Origin: Eleginops maclovinus
Lineage: Eukaryota; Chordata; Actinopteri; Perciformes; Eleginopidae
Assembly: GCF_036324505.1 (NCBI RefSeq)
Contig: NC_086358.1
Span: forward strand, 4,384,268 to 4,448,267
Length of the DNA stretch: 64,000 bases
Direction of reading: 5' to 3'
Position 1 is the stretch's first letter; each line of letters begins with the position of its first letter. The notes below the pieces were generated by a model. That model saw nothing but the letters and a program-made list of their open reading frames with translations. It was not told where the DNA came from and searched no databases. This document shows positions 40,703-52,700 of this stretch, one piece after another. Both the position numbers and the translations under genes were made by a program.

Positions 40703-43700
40703 CTGGGGGAGACGGAGGGGATGTGGACGTCAGATTCGAGAATAAGTGGGACAGAAAACATTTAAATCAAATATACAGCATTTAGTGAGTAACTGATGAA
40801 CCAATGCTTCTATTTTGAAATATTTCTCAGATAATTGTGGTTAGCTTCTTGAGAGCACCTCCCTCAATTTAAAGAAGTTGTTAAAAATATAAGTAACTTT
40901 ATTAGAAATATTCTAATAACAGTATATCTTTCAAACTGATTTAATTTACACAAATATTTGTTTTGCTTAAAAAAAAAAAAACTGGTTGAAAAAATAAATA
41001 TGTAAAAAAGTAAATATTTTTTTTAAATCCAAAAGAGCGGGAACATATATAATTGGATTGTTGTTAAAAAACCATTTGTATTTCTTTTTAAAGACTTCCC
41101 AGACGTGTTTCATTTACTTTATATTGCAAGAAAAAAAAAGAAGCAAATTGGTGTATAAACCATTTTATAGCGCTGTGGTATAGCAACAAAACAAAGATGG
41201 CAGCAGACAGATTATAGGTGCTCAGTCCAGTCGTAGCTCATTAGATAAACAAAGCATCTATCCGAGTAAATGATACACAATGTGCCAATCCCTCTGAAAG
41301 TGTCCTGGCAATAACAGCAAAGTGGAACCTCAGTTTATATCGAGTCTCTGCCGACCTCAAACACACACAAAGCAAAGCGGCTCGCTCCAATTAAGAGTGT
41401 GTCAATCATCCTCCAGGAGATATCTGCGTGTTGTTAGCAGCCCATTATGGTGACACTGAGCCGAAACACACAACCATCTAAACCACGACGCCGGCAATCA
41501 TCCCCTAACGAGCTCCTCGGTTCCCCTCTTCTTACCGTAAGCGTTTACAGTCGGTTCATCCGAGTGTATGACTGCTACGTTTTGTTGCGTTTCCTGGAAA
41601 CGTCCGCTGGCTCTCGGCCCCCGGCTCGTTCACATGGTCGAGTGTTTTGTTTATTTGCATCTTAAGCACTCCACATAAGTCAGACAGTGAGTACGAGTCG
41701 GACCTATCCACAGACTCCACAGGTCTGTAATTACAGCCCTGCTGCAGATTATACGACCCCGTGCCTGCTCGCGCTTTTATGACATTGTTTTTGTTTTGCT
41801 GCACTTCCTCTCTGGGTTTATTTAAGTTTGAGGGCTAAACTGAATCAGCAGGAGCTTAGATTCAAAACAAACCACGTCAGAACTTTGAAAGAATGATGTG
41901 TATCCTCGCTGAAAAATATGAAAACACTTCTCCTTGAACCGTGCCAAGAGAAGGGCCAGCTTTGACGATTTGAGCACAGTGTTTTGGGTCAAATTGTGCT
42001 CATAGAATACCAAAACAGCGAGGTCGCTAGCTTTAAAAACTGAAAAATGGGGAATATCCATGCCTCTTATTATCTGGTTTATTCATTTGTACAAACAATG
42101 TAATTCTGGGCTGTAGTTTCCTCAAACACGCTGGATAATCCTAAGAAAGTACCTTGAAGTTCGGCTGAGCGAAGCATCGAGCCACGGCTATCATGGAGGC
42201 GGTGAGCGGGCCGGAGACGCCGATGGTGGTCAGGAACTCGGAGATGTTGGGCGTCAGGCGGAATGGAACGGGGCGGTTAGCGTCCAGGTCGCCCGTGGCG
42301 TCGTTGATGTCGAAGCGGAAGTAGGAGACGTTCAGCTTCCCCGTGTCCTGAAAACAGAGAGTGGAATAAAGGTTAGAGTCAGTGGTCTAAAACCAATTAC
42401 AGAAAACATAACGCTTCACTTTGAGGTCGTTAAGAGGACATATCATAACCTCCTTCATATGTCACTGTTGTGTAAATCTTATGCTTAATCTGTAAGAGTT
42501 TTAATCCCCCTTTATACGAATATCATTTAGGTTTTACTTTTATTTTCTGTTAAAACTCTGATTTATGCTTCACGTAAAAAACGTTGATTATTTATCAGAA
42601 TTTATTTATTTTTTGACAGTTGCTCCATAAAAAATAAATAAAGATGAAGTAAAACTAAAGAATGTAAAGTGTTAAACTCAAGAAGTGTGCAATAAAATAA
42701 TAGATATAAATATTTATAGTAAACAAATGCATCTGCTTTCAGATTTACGGAGAACAATAAGTCACTCAAACATTTTTCTATTCGGTTTGTAAATGAAAAG
42801 AAATCTGAACAAGTATGAATAATATAAGACGACACATAAAAAGTCAAATAAACATATACATCTTCTTTCCGTCCCCCTGAGTCCTCAGACTGCATTAGCC
42901 CTGCAATAAATAACTCTCCTTCAGAAAGGGGGAGTAACAAAAGCAGCTCCCCCAACAAACGGCTTCATTTATTGATCTGCGTGGACCAGATGCAGCAACA
43001 CGTCAAACTATCAGACCCAGAACATCTATAATCCTCGCTTCACTCCCGCTCCCCGCCGACTTAAATATATACAGCAGCGTTTTCATCTTTAAGCCGCGTT
43101 TACGCGCGAGAGGCCGGCTCCACGAGCACCCACCGCCGGGAGATAAGCTCCCTCATAAGAAAAGGTGAGCAGCTCCGACAGCTTTATAGCCCAACATTTC
43201 ATCCCAGCTCCCTTCCTCTGCCTCTCCTCTTTCCCTCCCTTCTTCCTTAATTCCCCCCCTCTCTCTCCCCTACTGTCATTTGCTCCTCCGGGCCCCGGCA
43301 AAGGCCCTCGATGAAGTGGGCTGAGACACCACAAACCCCCCGGAGGCTCTGATAAGCCCGCAGACAGTTAGCTGTGGAGGCAGCAGGCAGAATGCTAAAT
43401 CCGCACGCTAGTGGCCGGCGATGGCTTCAGTTTGGGGCCGGTGAGAGCTGAGTGACGCAGCGCTAACGAGATGCATTCAGTGACCTCGGGGCTGTGAACC
43501 TGAGTGTGAGAATTGACAGATACTGGAGGATTTTTAGAAGGAATTGCAACGAGATGAGAGGAGATAGAGATATTCTTATGAGAGGAGATTCAACGGGATT
43601 CTTTAAGAGATGGCTTCTGAAGACAGGCGCTGAACTGAGCGTCCACTAGGGGATTAATAAAGTTCTTAATACTCTATATATATCTAGGAGAAGGTTAGGC

Positions 43701-46700
43701 TTCGTGACAGTTGTGTGATTATAGAAAAAAACAAGGATTAAATAAAATACTAATATTTATATAAAAATAAGAATTAAATTGAATTAAAAATAAGAAAATG
43801 ATTTGACAAAAAGGAGGAAAAGAACCAGATGTTTCCCTTAGGATGTGTGCTATAGGAAATTAAATAAAAAAGATATATTTATAGAAAATACAATTAAAAG
43901 ATATCTTTCAAAACAGAAAACACCACTTTGTCATGTTGTTATTTTTGTTGCTTATGTCTAACATAACCAATAACTGATGACTATAAATACTGTGCAAGTA
44001 TATAAAGAATTTAAATAATAATGGACTGTAATATATATTAACAGTGGGGCAAATGGTATATTAGTCCCATAGCACCTTCGTCATAAAGACAAACCTTACC
44101 CCATTAAAAAAAGTAGAGTCTGTAAATTTTACTTAGGTAACCTATCAACTATGAGCCTGCAGACAAAAATCAAATCCGGAACTAATGGAAGAGTTTTATG
44201 TATCATGGGAAAGTTCTTCAGTATAGTCTTCTTGGCACTACTCAGCATGTTTATCTGGCTTGATGTTTGTTTCTTTGGGCTCCTTGTCCTTCCTCTGTCT
44301 TATCTGGATGAAGCGAGACTTTACACGTTAGCGCATCGAAGGACACCTGTCCACACCAAACATAGTCAATTACTACACAATCACTATAAGACTTCAAGAA
44401 GCTGTCACAGGAGGACCAAGCCAAAAATTTGTAGACCTGTCGAGCAGCGGGAGAAAAGGTTCTGTCAAATAAGCACTGCGGCCGACAGCCTGCTCGATAG
44501 GCGAGCTGAATTACGGAAGAATGGAATGCATACGAAGACGAGTGAATCTCTTCATCATGGGGTCTACTCAAGAATTCCACCCCCGTCAAATGACACAAGT
44601 ACGGAGCAAATTCCACCTGAACCAGCATCGGGGTTCTAGCGTTGAGCTGCAGAGACTCGGACCAAGCTGACACTGAGTGAACTCCGATGTCCATATCTTG
44701 CGTGAGGGACTTACATCCTTCAGTCATCGCGGGCACATGTTCCCCGCCCTCCTTAGGAGTACATGCAGGACTTCTGAAAATTGCAGAGGGGGGATGATCA
44801 GTCAGAGGATTTGGCAGTCGAATTCAATTTGTACAGTAAAGACCCATCAAATTAGACTTATTTTTGCGAGGCCAAATAATAACTTGACAGGTCTTTGAAG
44901 TTAAAAAATAGCAGTTCATCTAGAAGTCATCCATACTACTTGAAGCATGGGTGAAACATCAAGCTTTGGGGCTTTTTCTGCAAAAGGACCAGGAGCTATG
45001 CCTGTAAAGGAAAGAATGAATGGGGCCATGTATCGTGAGATTTTGAGTGAAAACCTCCTTCCATCAGCAAGGGCACTGAAGATGAAGCGTGGCTGGGTCT
45101 TTCAGCATGACAATGATCCCAAACACACCGCCAGGGCAACGAAGGAGTGGCTTCGTAAGAAGCATTTCAAGGTCCTGGAGTGGCCTAACCAGTCTCCAGA
45201 TCTCAACCCCATAGAAAATCTTTGGAGGGAGTTGAAAGTCCGTGTTGCCCAGCGACAGCCCCAAAACATCACTGCTTTAGAGGAGATCTGCATGGAGGAA
45301 TGGGCCAAAATACCAGCAACAGTGTGTGAAAACCTTGTGAAGACTTACAGAAAACGTTTGACCTCTGTCATTGCCAACAAAGGGTATATAACAAAGTATT
45401 GAGATTAACTTTTGTTATTGACCAAATACTTATTTTCCACAATAATTTGATTTTTTTTTCTCATTTTGTCTCTCATAGTTGAGGTATACCTATGATAAAA
45501 ATTACAGGCCTCTCTCATCTTTTTAAATGGGAGAACTTGCACAATTGGTGGCTGACTAAATACTTTTTTGCCCCACTGTATGGTATACACAACAGGGGGG
45601 GCTGTATTATGGTGTATATTATGACCCTATATGACACCTTCCAGTGCATAAAAGACAAACCCTTACAGGAAGAAACAGACCAAAAAAAAGGTATTCTTGC
45701 TCATAATTCTTTGACTTGTGAACGCCTCATAGCAGGAGCTTTTAATCGACGCCTGCAGACATCAGAGAGCTCTCACAGCCCCGACCTGAAGGAACCGAGG
45801 GTCTCTCTTTATCCAGGGTGGGGCACAGTGCTGCTGCTGTGATGTCCTGTCCTTGCACTCTCTGTGTGTGTGTGATGTGTGTGTGTGTGCGTGTGTGTGA
45901 TCTTTGTGTGCGTGTACCGTAATCCTGCTGTGTCTAATGGGATCTGCGGAGTGGAACAGGCAGAGAGGGGGCTTAATACCAGCGCTTAGCTGCCCGGAGG
46001 AACGCCTGTCAGCAAAGGCCGATTAGGATCAGAGGGGTGGGGTGGCCGACTGACACAATCATCTTTAATAATGACTTTCAGAAAGCTGTCTGCGGTGGGA
46101 GGAGGCGCACACAGCAACACGGCCCGTCTCAAATTGAAACGTCTTTGATAGCTGTCGAGCAGAGGGACTGAATATAGCGTTCTGTCAAAACATCCTGCGC
46201 CCGACAGCGGCTGGCTGACGAATAGGCCGAGCGTGAATGTCACGGGGGAGAATGGTAATTCACACGGCCAGATACGGAGAGGTAATGGTGATCTCTTAAT
46301 GCATCTATGAGGGGGTATATCTACTGAATTAGCACCCCCCCTATCACATGGATGCCACTCGCCCTTGACGGAGAGACACGTTTCTCCTACCTGAGCTATC
46401 TGCAGCATCTCGGGGTTCAGCCGGTTGAGGTGCAGCATGAACTCGGCCAAGCCGATGAGGGCCAGCTGGATGGTGAACATCTTCCGGAATGTCCAGTAGT
46501 CGGTGGCGTTGGGGAAGGTGTGCAGGGCCCACTCCTTCAGCATGCTGCGGGGCACCATGTTCCCCTGCACCTCCTTCAGGATGTCCCGCAGGACCTGGAG
46601 TAGAGAGGAGGGGGGAGAGGAGAGGTCAGAGGATTTTGGCAGTCGATTCAATATTTGTACAGCTAAAAGAGCCGCCAATTTCAAAGTTCAGACTTTATTT

Positions 46701-49700
46701 TATTGCAGAGGCCAAAAGTAGATGACTTTGAAGCAGGTCATTTACAGCTTTTTAAAATATTAGCAGCATTTATTTTTAGGTTTTTGTGTCTTACATTTAG
46801 ATCAATCAATCAATCAATCAATCAAGACACTTAAATCTGAAAATCCAAAAAAAGGTGTCCCTATTGCCTAATGCAACTACTAAGTACTCAATAATAATAT
46901 AAAAGATGATTAAGGTCATAAACAGTGACTACAAACAATTACCATTATTTTACCACCTTGCAAATTAACTTTGATTGACCACTAACGAGAGCAAACTGTC
47001 CCAGGACAAACCGTACATCTTTAAATCTGATTGTTCTTAATATTTCAAATTAAAGACTGAATAAAAGCTATTTTCCTCAGCTAATGAAAAGCTGAGGTGT
47101 TGGAGGTACAAAGCTGTCCTTCATGTCATGGCTGCATGAAGCTGCTGTTAAATTACAATTCAAATCTCCCGGGATGGATATCAATGCGGGCCACAAATTG
47201 GGTCACAGATGTGTTGTTAGGGTACCTGGTGGCTGGCCTGCGTGCCCCTGGCCTGCACCGTGGCCAGGCGGTCGTAGTATCTGGAGATGGGGTTGTCATG
47301 TTCGATGCCCTTCTTTGCACAGCGCTGTTTGTAGATCTCCACCAGAGACAGAGACGAAGGGTTGTCCTCCACCAGACGCATCTGAGGCGACACTGCCACC
47401 ACTCGGGGCACTGAGGGAGGGAAGGAGGGAGGGAGAGCGGAGGGAGGAGAGGACACAGGTGGGAAAGAGAAGAGGGAAGAAATAGGAGGGAAGTCAGTGA
47501 CACAATTGTAAACATTGGTGCCACAGTGTGAACCACAGGTCAAAACCTACCACTAAAATACTCTGGTAAAAACAGCTGCAGTGAAGGCGTCACTCCACAA
47601 CAACCAGGGTGAAAAGAAAAAGACAGTCTAAACATTTACATACACTGGCACCATGGGTTGGAAGGGACCGCTGAATTCCCCGTCCATATTTCCCCCTTAA
47701 CAAACCAATCAAGTGCAGAAATTGAGAGTGGGCAAACATCTGGGCGGAGGGAAACCACAAGGGGCTGACAGGAGAGGAAATGGTGCTTGAGAGGGGATTG
47801 AGATTGTGTTTGTGCGGTAACAAAGAGAAGGGGAATTATAGAGTTGATTGTTTTTAGTTTACAGCACCACTAACCACAGGAAGCCTTTATCAGAAGGACA
47901 TGTACGTGTAAAAAATAACGGATTTTCCTATTTTGTTGAGAAAAAACCCACATGGTGAAGAAGTAACTCATAAAAACATACAAAAAAACCCATAATTTTA
48001 GCCAAAGTTCCTCCTTTAATCACTATTTAGGATATCAACCCGATGCACACACTATGTCTCTGATTCCTGGTCGTACCGGTGAAGAAGAGGTGCCTCTTGG
48101 TGGTCTCCTTCCTCTTCTCCAGACAGGGGTTGAGGAGGCGGAGAAGCTGCAGGACCCTCTCCTCTCGGCGGGACTCGGTCAGGCAGGCGTCGTTCATCAC
48201 CAGGTACGGGTAGATCTTTCCGTTGTGGCCGCGGATGTAGAGACGGCGCGCCGCGGTGTTGTGTTTCTGAACGATCTCCACCCGGGGCATGAACCTGGAG
48301 AGAGGAGCGGAGGGACCGGTTAGAGGAGATGAAGGAGGAGGAGTGAGGAATGAGAAGAAGAGGTAGAAGTAAAGCAGAAGAAGGAGAGGTAGAAGAAGGA
48401 CGAAGACGAGGAGGAGGAGGAGGAGAAGGAGGAGAAGAAGAAGAAGAAGAAGAAGAAGAAGAAGAAGAAGAAGAAGACGAAGACGAAGAAGAACTCCTTT
48501 ATATAATTGGTATGTTGTACTGGAGTCCCTTACCGTGCGATCTTGATGTAGTAGTGCGTGGGTTTGGGCATGAGGAACTCCCCGGGGATCTCCACCTCGG
48601 CCGTCTGAGCGGAGAAGTTGCTGAGGAAGCGGCACTTCTCCTCGATGAGGAAGAACTTGGGCAGCTGCTTGGTCTTGGCCTCCAGGATCTTGATCCACTT
48701 CTTCAGCTTGGAGATGAGATTGTGGAGCTTCATGGAGCCCGGCACGCTGAAGTCAAAGTCTGGAATGACAGAAGAGAACGGTCGATGTTACAACGGGAAA
48801 CTCCTTATTTCCAAGTTTAACCGTTGATGCATTTATTGATTTATTGCTCGACCTGAATTTTGAGTTCAACAGATGCCTTCAAAAATCAACCAATCCTGAA
48901 AATCAACACGTTTTTAATGAGCTTTTTTATATGTTTAAGTTCTCCTGACTGTTTCTCCTTCCTCCTCTCTGCAGGTGTCCAAAAATAACTCTCTGCTCTA
49001 ATACATTTCACACAATATCTAGTCTCACAGCACAACATCAAACTAATATCGACACACTGCACGGCCCGAAAGAAGGGAGGAATACTACCCAAATATTTTA
49101 GGAATAGCGGCCCAGTGATTTGTCTTTCTTAAAGCTGTTTTTTCTGGGCTAGGCAGTGGCTTTATTGGCTCTTTTCCCACCGGCTAGGGAGTGGAAAAGC
49201 GTGTGCTTGGCAGCGGACCCTGCATACGGGCTGCCAGCGCCAGCCATGGAGCTCTCCGGCAGCCCGAGCTTGGCCTGGTGAACTTGATGATTAAGTATCA
49301 ATGGCTTAAAAGCACACTGTGATATTAAATTGTGAAAAGGGGAAAAAATGTGAAACTTGAGGGGGAGTCAACGTGTTCCCCTCTCCCCTACCTAATCAAC
49401 TATTCTTAAAATGCCCTTCAGCGTGACACTAACCCCGTAAATGTTCCAGTGGAGCTGCATTAGCTGCCAACAGTACAACACTGTAACAAAAGCTCCCCCG
49501 TGTGTTTTTGTGTGTGTTTGACCCTTGACCTCCCCTGCGGCTATAGGCTCCCAGAGCTGTGCTATAACTACCAATGTGTTTCTAGGTAACCTTGCCACAT
49601 AACATACATTTTAAAACACATGCAAAAGCAGCACACGCACAAGGGACTGTATTTAAAAAGGAGTCAAATATGATCAAGCAAAACAGAACGGAAATAAATA

Positions 49701-52700
49701 TTATATTGAACGCTTATTGGGAAGCCGACACGCTGCAGGGCCTGTGTGAAGCGAGATTAATTAAAGTGAGATCAGGGTGTTTGCTTTAGTCAGACGGACT
49801 CAGAACACCTTGTTTTTCTTACAGTGACGGCCTCGGGGAGGGAGGCGGTTACAGAACCTCACATCTGGGAAATGTCCGATGTGAATACGCTGCTTCACTG
49901 TCGGCCACGGCGCTGCAGCTGCGTGGGGAAGTGCCTTGCTTAAGGGGAACTTCACGTTTAAGTTATTCATTGCAGGCTCGAGGAGAAACTGTTTGCTCCA
50001 TCAGCTTAAACCCCCCCCCCCCCCCCATGCAGGCTGGGAGCTGATTAAATTAGAGCTATAAAAACGAGAGTTTTAAAGTATTAAATTCCCGTTTCAAGTC
50101 ACAACTCATACTGCACGTAACGTATTGTGATGGGTCGCAGCAATAACAACGGGAGGAGGGGAGCCAGGCAGGTTTTCCATTTTAGAGTAAAGCCCCCAGG
50201 ACATCTCTGTAACATGACTGCTCAAACTCACACACACACACCTCTCCTATTTCAGTACACCCTGTTGTGCTGCCTGTTATAATGAATCCATGAAACTGCA
50301 AGGCCTTGCCATTTCAAACCGCTCAATCTCTCCCAGAGTGAGACCTCCTAATACTTTAAATAAGCCCTTTAAAACAGCCAATGTTCTTTTCGCCGCAGCC
50401 CCTATTTCGCCATCCGTCCGCCTGCCTGCAATTCAGCCGCCTCGATAGCGGAGGGAAAATTGAAACGCTCCCAAGAATTGCAACCCGACAACCATTCGGC
50501 ACCATAAAAGGGTATAACGCGTACAAATAGACAAAGCGAGACATGAGGAGAGAAAGTAATATCATTCTGTATCAGATGTATAGCATGTTAGCTGTTTAGA
50601 TGATGGCTGCGCGTATGACTCAGCATGATTACAACTCATAACATGTATTAAAAGTAGGAAACAAGAGCAAAGAACGGCTTTTAGTAAACAAAAAGTCAAT
50701 ATTAGAGCTGCTGATATGGGAAACTACTGCATAACTATTTTCATTGAAACATATGAAAGTATTCTAATGTTTTTAAGCGGATCCTAGTCTATAGCAGGGG
50801 TGTCAAACATGCGGCCCGGGGGCCCAATACAGGCCCGCCAGAGGGTCCAATCCGGCCTGCGAGATGACTGTTAAAATGTAATTGTGCAATAAAATCGGAG
50901 CTTTGGTGCGGAAGAGTTTGGTTTGGGGGAACCCTATTGTTCAAGCACTGCCACAACTGTTATGTATTTTTTTATGTATGCATTTCATTTACAAAGTCTT
51001 CTTCCTTAATAGCCTCAATTTAGTTTGTATTGTGTTGAGGTGCGTCATGATTTATGTTGACAAGTACTTCTAAAGTTGTTTTTATCAAAAAGTACTATCT
51101 TGTTCAGTTCCAGATAACACTCACTAAATGTTTTTGTAGACACTGATCTGTAAGGTGTAATGCACATTATAAACTGAGGCATACAATTGTTGAAATTGCA
51201 TTCATTTTCCTGAGAAATTTAGGGTCGTTCATAATGTTTAATTCATAATCAGGAAGTACTTTTTTGCACTGAAACAAAGGGAACAATTTGTCATTATTTA
51301 TAGTATTATATATGCTGCGAATTTACTGGTCCAGCCCACTTGAGATCCAATTGGGCTGTATGTGGCCCCTGCACTAATATGAGTTGGCGCCCCTGGTCTG
51401 TAGGATAACATTTGTAGACCTGGATACATCTGCAGCTCCAGAATACTTAAAATCGTATTTAAAAAAAGAGCTGATTGTGCTCGTTTTTAGGTTCAGTTAC
51501 TTTTGTTCCTCCATTTTGTTTGTTCCTCTATTCAGGGAGAGAAACTCTGAGAAGCTTGCAGACTTTAGCCTTTGCAGACCATTTACATGCACACAAACCA
51601 CCATAACACACTATGGGAAAGGTCAAACCCCAAAAAGCATTATAGGGAATTCAGCTTTTAGAGTTATTGTGCTTGCAGCGATTTAAATGTTGCCCTAGTC
51701 TGTATTGTTTCGATAGTGGTGCAGTCCTAACCATTATTTCCCCTTCTTTTGAGCTCTGACTGTAGTTAACATAGTGTTTGAATATGAAGTTAAACACTAA
51801 AGCTTCTGAGATGAAGTACAGAGGTGTTTTGTTGGAAGTGCGGTGCAGCCACAGGAGCAGAAGACAGTTATTTTCAGTCGCAGCAAACTCATATCTGACC
51901 CCCTGCCCTGTGAGTGAGCCGTGGGAATAGGATGCTGAGACACACAGTGCAGTGTGGAAAGCCTCCAGGTTGACCTTTGACCTGTGTGCAGAAACCCAGC
52001 GTCGCTTCTCTGCCCTTACCTGATAGACCACAGCAGACGCTCCGCACTTCAGGAGCAAATTATGGATCCACACTCTGGAGGTGGGTCACCTCTGTATAAA
52101 GAAGCAGCGCTCCCTAATGGGCTGCCCTGGTTTTCTGACTCATTGTGGGGTTGTGTGTGCAGGGATAGATCCAACTCAACTTTATCTGATTGGTGTGTGG
52201 AAGTTTTGAGCGCAACAAAAGGTCATCACAGCGGAAGAACGGGGTTTTTCAAACCGTACGAATAACAACCAGCTGCAGGTGCTTAGCCAAACTGCTTAAC
52301 AGAATTACATTTAACTATGGTGAACGTCGTCCCAGCATAACAAACGACTGTTTAATACGCACAGAAAGAAGAAGAAGCTCTTCTGACAAAGGTCTCTGGA
52401 ACACATCCGCTGCTAAAACAGTAACTCATGCAAATAGCATCTGCCGTAATTGGATTTGAATGCCTCCCTGTTGCCAATCGTTACATGTGCGCACATAAAC
52501 CCACATTTTCCGGCCCACAAACCCTGTGAAAGCGCGTGAGCCACTAACTCGGTTTCGGTGGGTGGGGACTGGGAGCTCGGCTCTGTAAACCCTGTTTGTT
52601 CTGCTCGGCCAAGCTTGAGTGGTTTCAGGTCTCTGTCGGGCCCTGCTCCCATGATGCAGCTGGGTAGCGATGGTCGGCGGGTGACGTGAGCACAGCTGGC

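Larger units (their letters stand above)
42348..46390 (-). other. trrap: trrap intron, 4.0 kb
   Basis: It holds a Tc1 fragment (about 44.91-45.58 kb), the degraded duplicate block (about 44.0-44.95 kb) and a TG-rich stretch (45864-45912). A strongly AT-rich stretch runs from 43.73 to 44.04 kb. The part at 43.0-43.5 kb is GC-richer and unique-looking, with no exon found. Confidence 0.75.

Noticed and set aside
44040..44053. Apparent left terminal repeat of the Tc1 element (CAGTGGGGCAAA)
   Set aside because: The sequence to its right aligns better, in continuous order, to 45.59 kb onward (AACAGGGGGGG then TATGGTGTATATTA), so the resemblance is probably part of the degraded copy.
44151..44736. 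162- and 161-codon frames on opposite strands
   Set aside because: They fall in the degraded copy of 45.55-46.78 kb; the translations match nothing and do not follow the trrap frame.
47123..47543. Plus-strand 120-codon and minus-strand 127-codon frames
   Set aside because: Shadows of the trrap exon 47226-47410 in other frames.
48027..48698. 223-codon minus-strand frame reading through a Leu-rich stretch
   Set aside because: It reads one trrap exon out of frame, then the polypyrimidine intron, then the next exon; the splice sites and conserved protein define the exons.
48350..48820. 156-codon plus-strand Glu-rich frame
   Set aside because: Antisense translation of the polypurine intron and a trrap exon.
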